From contig JBAXTU010000005.1 of NCBI GenBank assembly GCA_037130015.1, forward strand, positions 1 to 57,350: 57,350 nucleotides of DNA, given 5' to 3'. The notes below the pieces were generated by a model. The model worked only from the letters and a program-made list of their open reading frames with translations. It was not told the origin of the DNA and did not search any database. The stretch is from JBAXTU01 sp037130015. Its GTDB lineage: Bacteria; Patescibacteriota; Patescibacteriia; 2-01-FULL-39-33. This document shows positions 8,857-16,698 of this stretch, one piece after another (position 1 is the first letter of the stretch; the number at the start of each line of letters is the position of its first letter). The position numbers were made by a program, and so were the translations under genes.

Positions 8857-9574
8857 TACAATTCTCACTCAAACCCGCAACATCTATAATACAATTGCGC
8901 CAGATTTTTCCGATACGCGTGGCAAGTGGTGGCAAGGTTTTGGTGGCTTTCATCAATATACCAAGCCAGGCGACAAAGTTTTGGATTTGGGTTGTGGCAA
9001 TGGTCGCATGGCTGATATTTTTGAAGGTAAAAATATTAATTATTTGGGTATTGATAATAGTGAAGAACTAATCAAAATTGCCAAAGAAAGATTTAAAAAT
9101 AAAACTTGGGTAAGTTTTGAAGTTGGTGATGCTACTGATACTTTGCCAGCCAATAATTTTGATCTGGTTTTAATCCTGGCTGTTCTGCATCATATTCCCA
9201 CACAACAATTGCGACTAAAAATTTTAACCAATACTTATAATTCTCTAAAACCAGGTGGACACCTAGTTATTTCTACTTGGAATTTATGGCAAGCAACGGA
9301 CGGCAAAAAAAACTTTCGTTATTTTAAACATCTTTTTAATTACCAACAAAAAATTAAACACGGAATTTGGAATTTGTCAGACGCTCTGGTGCCATGGAAA
9401 CCACTTGCTAGCAAAAATCTTCGCTACGTGCATTCTTTCCACCAAAGTGAACTCAAAAAATTACTCCTTCAAGCTGGTTTTGAAATTGATTGGATATCCT
9501 ATGAAAAAAAAGACGGTACCAAAACTGATATTTTCCATGGCGACAATCTCATGGCTGTGGCTGTTAAAAAATGA
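8837..9574 (+). CDS. SAM-dependent methyltransferase, Trm9/ALKBH8-like
   Basis: Class I methyltransferase of 245 residues. Motif I VLDLGCGNGR lies near residue 50 and an acidic GIDNSEELI near 75. The opening NIYNTIAPDFSDTRGKWW, the AVLHHIPTQQLRLKIL segment and LKPGGHLVISTWNLWQ closely follow the pattern of eukaryotic Trm9 and ALKBH8 methyltransferase domains. Those enzymes convert cm5U34 of tRNA into mcm5U34. Being back to back with elp3, which makes cm5U34, supports that role here. I use the ATG at 8837; the frame upstream starts with TTG inside elp3. Methyltransferase is sure, the tRNA substrate is inference. Its TGA stop forms part of the next gene's extended -10. Confidence 0.85.
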   Translation: MKNNKVNTILTQTRNIYNTIAPDFSDTRGKWWQGFGGFHQYTKPGDKVLDLGCGNGRMADIFEGKNINYLGIDNSEELIKIAKERFKNKTWVSFEVGDATDTLPANNFDLVLILAVLHHIPTQQLRLKILTNTYNSLKPGGHLVISTWNLWQATDGKKNFRYFKHLFNYQQKIKHGIWNLSDALVPWKPLASKNLRYVHSFHQSELKKLLLQAGFEIDWISYEKKDGTKTDIFHGDNLMAVAVKK

Positions 9575-9580
9575 TATAAT
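9572..9580 (+). promoter_or_regulatory. Extended -10 promoter of the phosphohexomutase gene
   Basis: TGATATAAT overlaps the stop codon of the preceding gene and lies 35 bases before the next ATG. No convincing -35 is visible. Confidence 0.4.
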
Positions 9581-9615
9581 TATTTTATAAAATAAATTAA
9601 TTTACCAATATCAAA

Positions 9616-10980
9616 ATGATCAATCCCAAAATCTTTAAAGAATATGACATCCGTGGCCAATATCCTGATGAAATAGACGAGGACGCCACCAATAAAATCG
9701 GCCAAGCTTTTGCGTCTAAAACCAAAGCCAAAAAAATTATCATCGCTCGGGACCTGCGACCAGAATCGCAAAAAATATTAAAACCACTGATAGCCGGATT
9801 GCAATCCAGGGGCGCCAAAATTTATGATTTAGGTGTCACCTCTACGCCTGGTTTATTTTTTGCCGTAGGAGCTAAACAATTTCCAGCCGGTGTCATGATC
9901 ACAGCTAGCCATAATCCCAAAGGCTATACCGGTCTTAAACTTTGTGTTGATTCGGGATTATTGCTAGGTATGAATACAGGCTTAAAAGAAATTAAGCTAC
10001 TAGCAGAAAAAAAAGATAGTATCAAAGACTTAAAACAAAATAAAAAAACAGCCACTATTCCATTAACAATTGAAAATGATTACAAAAAATTTGTTTTTTC
10101 TATTATTAATAAAAAATATTTATCAGGCCTAAAAGTAGCTTTGGACGCCTCTGACGGCTCAGGCGCCAAACTAGCAACCGCGGTTTTTGCTGAGACCAAA
10201 ACCAAAAATACCAAAATAAACTTCCGTCCCAATGACGGCTATAAAGATCATGGACTTAATCCTCTACTTCCAGAAAATCAACTTACTATCAAAACTGTTG
10301 TTAAAAAAACCAAAGCGCACTTAGGTGTTATTTTTGACGGCGATGCTGACCGTTGTATTTTTATAGATGAAGCTGGACAATTTGTGGAACCATACTATAT
10401 TAATTGTCTGCTTTCACGTATTATGCTAGAAAAATTTCCCAAGCTAAAAATAACTGTGGACGCGCGACTAACACTTGGCATCAAAGAAATCATTTCCCAA
10501 AATGGCGGGCAACCCATTGTCAGCCGTAGCGGTTATGCCAATATTATTAGCACCATGCAAAAAAAGAAATTGCTTTTCGGCTGTGAAAATTCAGGACATT
10601 ATATGTTTAATTTCGCGCTTAAAAAAGGTGGACGTCACTATGCCTATGGTGATGCTATTTTACCAGCCTTGATAATTTTGGAATTCTTGGGCAAAAGCCA
10701 AATAAAATTATCCGAGGCCATTAAACCGCTCCTGACGAAATATCCAATTTCCGGAGAAATAAATATGCCAAATAAAATCTTTAGCGAGGTGGAGAAAAAA
10801 ATAACAGCCCTATATAAATCAGAAAAAATTTCTCATCTTGATGGACTCTCAATCCAAGGCTCAGATTTTTTTATCAATATTCGCCCATCAAAAACCGAGC
10901 CATTAGTGCGCTTGAATATTGAAGCCAAAAATAAAACCAAACTGGAAGAAGTAAAAAATAAAATACTAAAAATAATTTAA
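9616..10980 (+). CDS. manB: Phosphomannomutase/phosphoglucomutase
   Basis: Alpha-D-phosphohexomutase that moves phosphate between C1 and C6 of hexoses, supplying sugar-1-phosphates for surface polysaccharides. All four signature sites are present: the substrate segment KEYDIRG, the phosphoserine loop TASHNPKGYTGLK (near residue 97), the metal loop GDADRC (near 240) and the phosphate-binding RPSKTEPLVRL near the C-terminus. At 454 residues it is full length. The ATG at 9616 is the natural start. It is convergent with rnj across a shared terminator. Which sugar it prefers is not readable; the symbol follows the ManB/AlgC-type group. Confidence 0.92.
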   Translation: MINPKIFKEYDIRGQYPDEIDEDATNKIGQAFASKTKAKKIIIARDLRPESQKILKPLIAGLQSRGAKIYDLGVTSTPGLFFAVGAKQFPAGVMITASHNPKGYTGLKLCVDSGLLLGMNTGLKEIKLLAEKKDSIKDLKQNKKTATIPLTIENDYKKFVFSIINKKYLSGLKVALDASDGSGAKLATAVFAETKTKNTKINFRPNDGYKDHGLNPLLPENQLTIKTVVKKTKAHLGVIFDGDADRCIFIDEAGQFVEPYYINCLLSRIMLEKFPKLKITVDARLTLGIKEIISQNGGQPIVSRSGYANIISTMQKKKLLFGCENSGHYMFNFALKKGGRHYAYGDAILPALIILEFLGKSQIKLSEAIKPLLTKYPISGEINMPNKIFSEVEKKITALYKSEKISHLDGLSIQGSDFFINIRPSKTEPLVRLNIEAKNKTKLEEVKNKILKII

Positions 10981-10995
10981 TCTAAAATAAAAAAC

Positions 10996-11039
10996 ATCTC
11001 CCGTCCGCCAGCTGGCGAAAATCGGGAGATATTTTTTTT
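10996..11039. terminator. Bidirectional terminator between manB and rnj
   Basis: ATCTCCCG (10996-11003) pairs with CGGGAGAT (11023-11030), with a smaller GCCAGCTGGC palindrome in the loop. T runs flank it on both strands. The loop word belongs to the TCCGCCA-TGGCGGA family also seen near 22481 and 22602. Confidence 0.85.
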
Positions 11040-11045
11040 AATCTT

Positions 11046-12953
11046 TTATACTTCTATAATCACCGGCAAAATCATGGGACGTTTCTCGGTTTTTTGATAC
11101 AAGAATTTTCCGATTTCGTTTCTGATCATATCTCGGAGCAATTGATCATCTGGCGCTAATTTTGGATTGTTGTCTTTGAGCATTTTTTTCACTTTCAATC
11201 TGGTCATTTCAATCAGCTTTTTATTTTCTTTCATATAGACAAAACCGCGGGAGATCAAATCAGGATTGTGAATAAGCTCACCGGTCTTGGCGCTAATAGT
11301 AGCAATAATAACCAGCATGCCGTCTTCGGCCATCATTTTTCTGTCACGCAGTACCACATTATTAGAATCGGTAATGCCGAGTCCATCTACAAAAATATAA
11401 TCAGCCGGAACTTTTTTATTGGTGAGATGGCCACCGCTCTTATCAAATTCCACCACTTGTCCATTGTCCGGCACAAAAATTCTTTTTTCATTAAAGCCAA
11501 TACTTTTGGCCAGCTTGGCCGCTTCTTTGAGCATGTAATGATTGGCATACACTGGAATAAAATAATCAGGACGCGCTTGGCGCAACATGTGCACAATATC
11601 ATCTTTGTTGCCATGGCCGGACACATGAATATCCATAATACTGCCATGAATAACATTGTCGCATTGACGATACAAATTATCTTTTAATCTCTGGATAGTG
11701 CGCTCATTGCCAGGAATAATTGACGATGACAAAATCACCGTATCATTTTTTCTAAGCTTGATATTGCGATGTGTGCCTTCAATGATGCGTGACAAAACAG
11801 CATTACCTTCGCCTTGAGCCCCAGTACACAAAATAATTATTTTGTTATCTGGATATTTATCAGTCTCATCTATTTTGATAAGCACGCCTTTTCTAACTTT
11901 GATATAGCCGAGTTTTTGCGCAATCTCTACATTCATTTTCATACTGTAGCCATCAAGCGCCACCCGTTTGCCGATTTTATCAGCCACAGACAAGATCCAA
12001 CCGATTCTTTCTATCTGTGAAGAAAAAGTGCCGACCACCACGCGACCAGGCGCGCCAGAAAGCAACTTGGTAATATTATTTTGCATTTCCTCGGTGGTAG
12101 CGCTCTGACGCACATCAATAGCACCAAGAGACTCCAACATCAAAATTGTCGGACGCTGAAATTTTGACAAATGACTATAATCCAAAAGTGGCTTGCCGTT
12201 TTTGTCTTTTTCCATGGTCCAATCACCAGTATGCACGACTGTGCCAACAGGAGTTTCAATGGCCACGCCGACCGCATCCATAATTGAATGTTCTATTTGA
12301 AAAAAACCGACGCGAAAAATTCCAAATCTCATTTTCTCTTTGAGATTTTTAATCATGACTACTTTTAATTTTTGCGCTGTATCTTTTTTATAATCTTCTT
12401 GGCGATGCTTGATCATGGCAATGGTCAAATCACGACCCACAATGGTCGGATTGCCAAGCTTCTCAAGCAAAATTGGCGCGGCGCCGATATGATCCAAATG
12501 TCCGTGTGAAAAAATCACGGCTCTAATTCTTTTTTCCTTGCCTTTTAAATATTCCACATTAGGAATAATATAATCGATACCTGGCATGTCCTCTTCAGGA
12601 AACTGAATGCCCATATCCAAAATAATAATATCATCGCCATATTCAAAAACAGTCATATTGCGTCCCACCTCTTCACAACCGCCGAGCGGAATGATTTTGA
12701 GTGTCGGGCCTGTCACTATTTTTTCAGATGGTATAAACTGGCCCTGTCTTTTAGTATCATACCTATTTCTATTGTTCGGTTGTTTGCCAACAGCTTGTTT
12801 ATTTGCCATCGGCATAACCGGTTTGTTTTTTATGTTTGTGCCAACTTGCGCCAGATTATTATTCGGCTGAGTTTGCGGACGATTATTATCTCGTCTAAAA
12901 ATTCCGCCTCCCCTATTAAAAATTTTTTTGGGAGGACTTTGTTTATTATCCAT
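11046..12953 (-). CDS. rnj: Ribonuclease J
   Basis: Metallo-beta-lactamase/beta-CASP ribonuclease with 5'-3' exo and endo activity, used in mRNA decay and rRNA processing. The metal site is intact: His150, His152, Asp154 and His155 in SHGHLDHIG, with later motifs HTGDW, SGHG and the ANHYMLKE region. The first 80 residues are an added, disordered tail rich in N, Q, R and K that core RNase J does not need and that could bind RNA. At 635 residues it is longer than usual mainly for that reason. Two hairpins lie in the DNA upstream (12983-13036). Confidence 0.96.
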   Translation of the reverse strand: MDNKQSPPKKIFNRGGGIFRRDNNRPQTQPNNNLAQVGTNIKNKPVMPMANKQAVGKQPNNRNRYDTKRQGQFIPSEKIVTGPTLKIIPLGGCEEVGRNMTVFEYGDDIIILDMGIQFPEEDMPGIDYIIPNVEYLKGKEKRIRAVIFSHGHLDHIGAAPILLEKLGNPTIVGRDLTIAMIKHRQEDYKKDTAQKLKVVMIKNLKEKMRFGIFRVGFFQIEHSIMDAVGVAIETPVGTVVHTGDWTMEKDKNGKPLLDYSHLSKFQRPTILMLESLGAIDVRQSATTEEMQNNITKLLSGAPGRVVVGTFSSQIERIGWILSVADKIGKRVALDGYSMKMNVEIAQKLGYIKVRKGVLIKIDETDKYPDNKIIILCTGAQGEGNAVLSRIIEGTHRNIKLRKNDTVILSSSIIPGNERTIQRLKDNLYRQCDNVIHGSIMDIHVSGHGNKDDIVHMLRQARPDYFIPVYANHYMLKEAAKLAKSIGFNEKRIFVPDNGQVVEFDKSGGHLTNKKVPADYIFVDGLGITDSNNVVLRDRKMMAEDGMLVIIATISAKTGELIHNPDLISRGFVYMKENKKLIEMTRLKVKKMLKDNNPKLAPDDQLLRDMIRNEIGKFLYQKTEKRPMILPVIIEV

Positions 12954-12982
12954 TTTTTTTATTTATTAATTTTTTAAATTTT

Positions 12983-13036
12983 TGGCCTTATTGGCCACTG
13001 ATTATTTTCATAACCAGCTAGAGCATTAATTGCTCT
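12983..13036 (-). promoter_or_regulatory. Two small hairpins upstream of rnj
   Basis: Perfect stems TGGCC/GGCCA (12983-12997) and AGAGCA/TGCTCT (13020-13036) lie between the tRNA terminator and the rnj start. They would fold in an rnj leader if transcription starts beyond them. I see no clear promoter, so their role is open. Confidence 0.3.
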
Positions 13037-13062
13037 GAGTTTGGAAATATTACTTGAAAAAT

Positions 13063-13107
13063 AAAATTTCTTTTCCGCTAATTGCGGATTCGTCCTTTAG
13101 AAATTTT
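13063..13107 (-). terminator. Terminator after tRNA-Leu
   Basis: AAAATTTCT (13063-13071) pairs with AGAAATTTT (13099-13107) around an inner CCGC/GCGG stem. On the minus strand it is followed by TATTTTT. It ends the secG / binding protein / tRNA-Leu transcript. Confidence 0.7.
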
Positions 13108-13129
13108 ATCATTAAAAGAGTGATTTCTG

Positions 13130-13212
13130 TGCCGACGGAGAGACTTGAACTCTCACGGGATTGCTCCCACACGGTTCTGAACCGTGCGTGTATACCATTT
13201 CACCACGTCGGC
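13130..13212 (-). tRNA. tRNA-Leu (anticodon CAG)
   Basis: Read on the minus strand, the acceptor GCCGACG pairs with CGTCGGC. The anticodon stem CACGG/CCGTG carries the loop TTCAGAA, so the anticodon is CAG and it reads CTG leucine codons. A long variable arm (GGGA/TCCC) marks it as a class II tRNA, and the T arm is GAGAG-TTCAAGT-CTCTC. The discriminator base is A, as required for leucine. CCA is not encoded. It starts 12 bases after the stop codon of the binding-protein gene and may be cut from that transcript. Confidence 0.96.
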
Positions 13213-13224
13213 CTACATCTAAAT

Positions 13225-15057
13225 TTATTTTCTGATTCTTTTGGTATTAACATACCAATTGCCGATATCGGCAAAACGATCTGCGGGAATGCTGATATTA
13301 GTCAGATTATTCCCTTTTAGACGGCTGTCCTGCGGATAAGTATAAGTTGAATTGTATAAAAAGATGGCTGGCAAATCAGTCGCCAAAATAGATTGAAATT
13401 TTTGATAATCAGTCAAACGAGTATTCCAATCATTAGTTTTTCTAGCATCTTCCAAAAGTTTATCAATATTTTTGTCAGAAAAAATTGCCAAATTCAAACC
13501 AGGATATTCATTTTGTGAAGAATGCCAAAAAGGAAAAGGATCTGGATCAGAACCAAGATTTTCACCAAACATCAAAGCTTGATAATTTCTAGATTTAATA
13601 ACATCCTGAAAAATTTTTGATTTATCCACTATTTGCAAATCGGTCTTAATACCTATTTGTTCCCAAGACTCTTTGATAAGCTCAGCAGCACTAATAGTTT
13701 CTGGCTGATCAACTACGGTCAAAGTTATTTGCAAAAAAATTCCTTTTTTCACACGCACTTGTTGAATTTGGCCATCAGAAGTGGTGGTTGATTGAAAAGT
13801 CCAACCGTTTTTATCTAAAATCTCACTGGCTAAAAGCGGATTATAATCATAATGCTTGATATCAGTCAAAGGCTCAACGCCAGGCAAGGTGGGGGCATCT
13901 ATGGATTTGGCCTCCTGATTCAAAGCCTGAGAAATTATTTTATTTTTGTCAGTGGCCAGCGCCAAAACCTGCCGAATATAATCGGCGGCTAGCAAACTAT
14001 TTTTCTTTTGATTGAAAAAAACTGCTGTATACTGAGGTTGATTTAAATTGTGATATTTTAAATTTTTATATTTTTTCAAATTCTGACGATATTCTTTTGG
14101 TAAATAAGCCAAGCCGTCAACTTCTTTATTTTTAATACCTTCAACTGCCGAATCAAAATCACTATAAAATTTAAAAACCAAACTTTCTAAATACGGTTTG
14201 ATGCCATAGTAATCATTATTTCTCACCAAAGAATATGACTTAACATTACCATCAGCGTCTTTTTTAAAACTTTCAAATTTCCAAGCGCCAGTGCCAATAG
14301 GTTTTTTGTTCAATTCAGTCAAATCAGCATTGGTAGGCGCGACGCTATACCACAAATGCTCAGGCAAAATGCCAAAAGTCATAAAACCCAAAAAAGGAGC
14401 ATACGATTCTTTGAGCGTGAATTTAACAGTAAAATCATCAACTTTTTCTGCGGCAATGCCACGCAAACTTGTTTCTAATGGACTTTTAAATTGAGGATCC
14501 TGAATAGAAGCGATCGTAAAAATTACATCATCAGCCGTAAACGGCGATCCATCATGCCACCTAACTCCATTTCTCAAACGAAAAGTATAAACCAACTGAT
14601 CAGCAGTAATTTCATAACTAGTAGCCAAATCAGGAACTAGCTGATTGTTCATATCTCGTTTCATTAGTCCCGTAAAAATCAAACTGGACAAATCCAAATC
14701 AACATCATTAGCCTGAGCCAAAACCGGATTAACAAATCTAGGATAACCTATTAATCCTTCAGAATATTCACCACCAACTTTGGGAATTTCTTTAGTAAAA
14801 GCAAAATAAACATTAAAAAACAAAGCTACTAAACACAAAAGAATAATTATAAATAAAGCACTCAGTTTTCTTTTTTCACTGCTACTTAAAATTTTCGGCA
14901 AATATTTTATTTGTCGAAGAGAAGGCAATTTTGCCTTATTGAGCGAGCTGACCAAATGTTTGTCTAAATTATGCTGGTGCTCAATTTTTTTTAATTTTCT
15001 TTTCTGGGGTGAAAAACGATCAAAAATAAATTTTCCCCAAAAATGGCTGAGGTTCAC
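13225..15057 (-). CDS. ABC-type oligopeptide-binding protein (family 5), membrane-anchored
   Basis: The extracellular part matches solute-binding protein family 5 (OppA/DppA-like): GGEYSEGLIGYPRFVNP, DLATSYEI, YTFRLRNGVRWHDGSPFTADDV and later GTGAWKFESF. These proteins capture peptides or similar solutes for an ABC importer. A single hydrophobic segment near residues 65-88 follows a basic N-terminal tail of about 60 residues; there is no lipobox, so it is probably anchored by this helix. The start is GTG at 15057, because no ATG lies near the N-terminus. It follows secG by 19 bases and precedes tRNA-Leu. No permease or ATPase gene is in the window, so it may be an orphan receptor. Confidence 0.88.
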   Translation of the reverse strand: MNLSHFWGKFIFDRFSPQKRKLKKIEHQHNLDKHLVSSLNKAKLPSLRQIKYLPKILSSSEKRKLSALFIIILLCLVALFFNVYFAFTKEIPKVGGEYSEGLIGYPRFVNPVLAQANDVDLDLSSLIFTGLMKRDMNNQLVPDLATSYEITADQLVYTFRLRNGVRWHDGSPFTADDVIFTIASIQDPQFKSPLETSLRGIAAEKVDDFTVKFTLKESYAPFLGFMTFGILPEHLWYSVAPTNADLTELNKKPIGTGAWKFESFKKDADGNVKSYSLVRNNDYYGIKPYLESLVFKFYSDFDSAVEGIKNKEVDGLAYLPKEYRQNLKKYKNLKYHNLNQPQYTAVFFNQKKNSLLAADYIRQVLALATDKNKIISQALNQEAKSIDAPTLPGVEPLTDIKHYDYNPLLASEILDKNGWTFQSTTTSDGQIQQVRVKKGIFLQITLTVVDQPETISAAELIKESWEQIGIKTDLQIVDKSKIFQDVIKSRNYQALMFGENLGSDPDPFPFWHSSQNEYPGLNLAIFSDKNIDKLLEDARKTNDWNTRLTDYQKFQSILATDLPAIFLYNSTYTYPQDSRLKGNNLTNISIPADRFADIGNWYVNTKRIRK

Positions 15058-15076
15058 AAATTAAGGTAAATCTTAA

Positions 15077-15286
15077 TTAATAGATGATGTTAATAATGGC
15101 CACCACAAAAAATAAAACAGCTAGAACAATAGTGGCTTGAAAAATGACTTTTTCCAAACTACGGCGAGTGCGATAAATATTGCCTTCACCGCCAAAAGCC
15201 GAGCCCAATCCTGAGCCACGGTTTTGAAGCAAAATGCAGATAATCAGCATAATGCCGATAATTATTTGGATAATATCTAAAATCAT
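15077..15286 (-). CDS. secG: Protein translocase subunit SecG
   Basis: Small subunit of the SecYEG channel. At 69 residues it has the typical two membrane helices (about 4-22 and 44-67) around the conserved loop LLQNRGSGLGSAFGG. The ATG at 15286 is chosen because a strong promoter (TTGACT, 17 bases, TACAAT at 15319-15347) would begin transcription near 15312, downstream of the longer open frame's GTG start at 15328. It is the first gene of an operon with the binding protein and tRNA-Leu, and is divergent from the dsbA-like gene. Confidence 0.92.
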   Translation of the reverse strand: MILDIIQIIIGIMLIICILLQNRGSGLGSAFGGEGNIYRTRRSLEKVIFQATIVLAVLFFVVAIINIIY

Positions 15287-15318
15287 AAATAATATTTTAT
15301 ACAATTCAGGTTGAATGT

Positions 15319-15347
15319 ATTGTAGCACATCTACTAAATTGAGTCAA
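15319..15347 (-). promoter_or_regulatory. Promoter of secG
   Basis: TTGACT, 17-base spacer, TACAAT with extended TGC on the minus strand. It fixes the secG start. Confidence 0.75.
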
Positions 15348-15353
15348 TGGTTG

Positions 15354-15382
15354 TTAAACTTTTAAAACTTTTATGTTATAAT
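15354..15382 (+). promoter_or_regulatory. Promoter of the dsbA-porG-porA-folD operon
   Basis: TTAAAC, 17-base spacer, TATAAT with extended TGT. The -10 ends 9 bases before the ATG, so the mRNA should have almost no leader. Confidence 0.6.
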
Positions 15383-15391
15383 GTAAAAGTT

Positions 15392-16153
15392 ATGGATAAC
15401 TATCAACTAAAAAAATGGTATCAAACACCTTGGGGCATTCTTTTTGCTATTTTAGTGGCCTTGGTTGTTATTCTTTTAATTTTAACCTTGGTCTGGTTTG
15501 GAAACCTAGTAAACCAAGTAAAAAATAATCGCCTAGGCATTATTCCAGATAATTTGACTCCTAATGCCGTCAATACTATTGCCGTTAATAACAATAATAA
15601 CAACCAAAACAACCCGAATAGAAAAATAGCGGAAAAAAATAATCGTCCTTTTTTTGGCAATAAAAATGCCAAATTAGTGGTGGTAGAATTCGGCGATTTC
15701 CAATGTCCATATTGCGCACAAGAATTTACTGTCATTAGAGAGATTATGAACAAATACAAAAAAGACATCCTATTTATATACCGTGACTATCCAATTATTA
15801 ATGAAAATTCAATCCCCTTAACTAAATATTCTCTGTGTGCCAATGAGCAAGGAAAATATTGGCAATTTTTTGACAAGCTATATACCAACCAAAATAATAT
15901 TGCTTCCACTAGTACTATTTATAAAATGGCCAAAGAGTCTGGTCTTGATATAAATAAGCTAGAAATTTGTTTTAATAGTGACAAATATGAACAACAAATA
16001 GCCGAAAATATGAGCGACGCCTTAACCTTAGGCATTGACGGTACGCCAACTTTTTTTATCAATGGCAATAAAATGGCCGGGCCAGTACCGCTAAAAGACT
16101 GGGAACAAGTCATTACCAAATCATTAGAATTATTAAACAACCCCATTAAATAA
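15392..16153 (+). CDS. Membrane-anchored DsbA-like thiol:disulfide oxidoreductase
   Basis: Thioredoxin-fold protein of 253 residues. Residues 14-38 form a membrane helix, followed by an N-rich linker (about 65-78) and a DsbA-like domain. The active site is Cys105-Pro-Tyr-Cys108 in EFGDFQCPYCAQEF, and the cis-proline loop is GIDGTPTFFINGNKM. It should make or exchange disulfides in exported proteins. The ATG at 15392 follows a -10 by 9 bases; the longer frame from 15347 lies in the promoter. It is first in an operon with porG, porA and folD (gaps of 2, -4 and 5 bases), an odd partnership with no clear functional link. Confidence 0.9.
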   Translation: MDNYQLKKWYQTPWGILFAILVALVVILLILTLVWFGNLVNQVKNNRLGIIPDNLTPNAVNTIAVNNNNNNQNNPNRKIAEKNNRPFFGNKNAKLVVVEFGDFQCPYCAQEFTVIREIMNKYKKDILFIYRDYPIINENSIPLTKYSLCANEQGKYWQFFDKLYTNQNNIASTSTIYKMAKESGLDINKLEICFNSDKYEQQIAENMSDALTLGIDGTPTFFINGNKMAGPVPLKDWEQVITKSLELLNNPIK

Positions 16154-16155
16154 AT

Positions 16156-16698
16156 ATGATTGAAATACGGCTTCATGGACTGGGAGGGCAAGGTATTGTG
16201 ACGGCGGCAGAAATTCTGGCGACTGCGTTTTTTTATGAAGGTAATTTTGCTCAAGCCGTTCCCCTATTCGGAGTGGAAAGACGTGGCGCGCCCGTGGAAG
16301 CTTTTATTCGCGAAGATAAAAAAATCATCCGCTTGCGTAGTCAAATTTATAATCCAGATAAAATAATTATTTTTAGTGATCATCAATTAATTTTGGACAT
16401 TGCTCAAATCGGCGCCAAACCGACTACTGAATTTTTTGTATATTCTGACAAGTCAAAAGAAGAATTATCACAAAAATTAAAAACAAAAAATATTTTTGTC
16501 ATTAGTAAAAATGAATTGGAAAAAAATATCAAAAACGTCAGAGTCATTAATACTGCTATTCTAAGTTATTTTATATCCCAAACAAAATTAGCATCACTAT
16601 CATCAATCAATAAAGCTATAAAAAATAAATTTTCTTCCGAAATTGCGACTTCAAATATTGAAGCTACTAAAATCGGATTTCAAATGACAAAAAAATGA
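16156..16698 (+). CDS. porG: 2-oxoacid:ferredoxin oxidoreductase gamma subunit
   Basis: Gamma subunit of the oxidoreductase whose beta subunit is at 4121. It begins MIEIRLHGLGGQGIVTAAEI and contains VPLFGVERRGAPVEAF, both diagnostic of the family. At 180 residues it is gamma alone, without a fused ferredoxin-like delta domain. It starts 2 bases after the dsbA-like stop and overlaps porA by 4 bases (ATGA), so the pair is translationally coupled. Confidence 0.93.
   Translation: MIEIRLHGLGGQGIVTAAEILATAFFYEGNFAQAVPLFGVERRGAPVEAFIREDKKIIRLRSQIYNPDKIIIFSDHQLILDIAQIGAKPTTEFFVYSDKSKEELSQKLKTKNIFVISKNELEKNIKNVRVINTAILSYFISQTKLASLSSINKAIKNKFSSEIATSNIEATKIGFQMTKK

Noticed and set aside
8816..8956. Longer N-terminus of elp3 (47 extra residues)
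   Set aside because: It would overlap the opposite gene's coding start, and the promoter -35 lies inside it; the ATG at 8815 fits the family.
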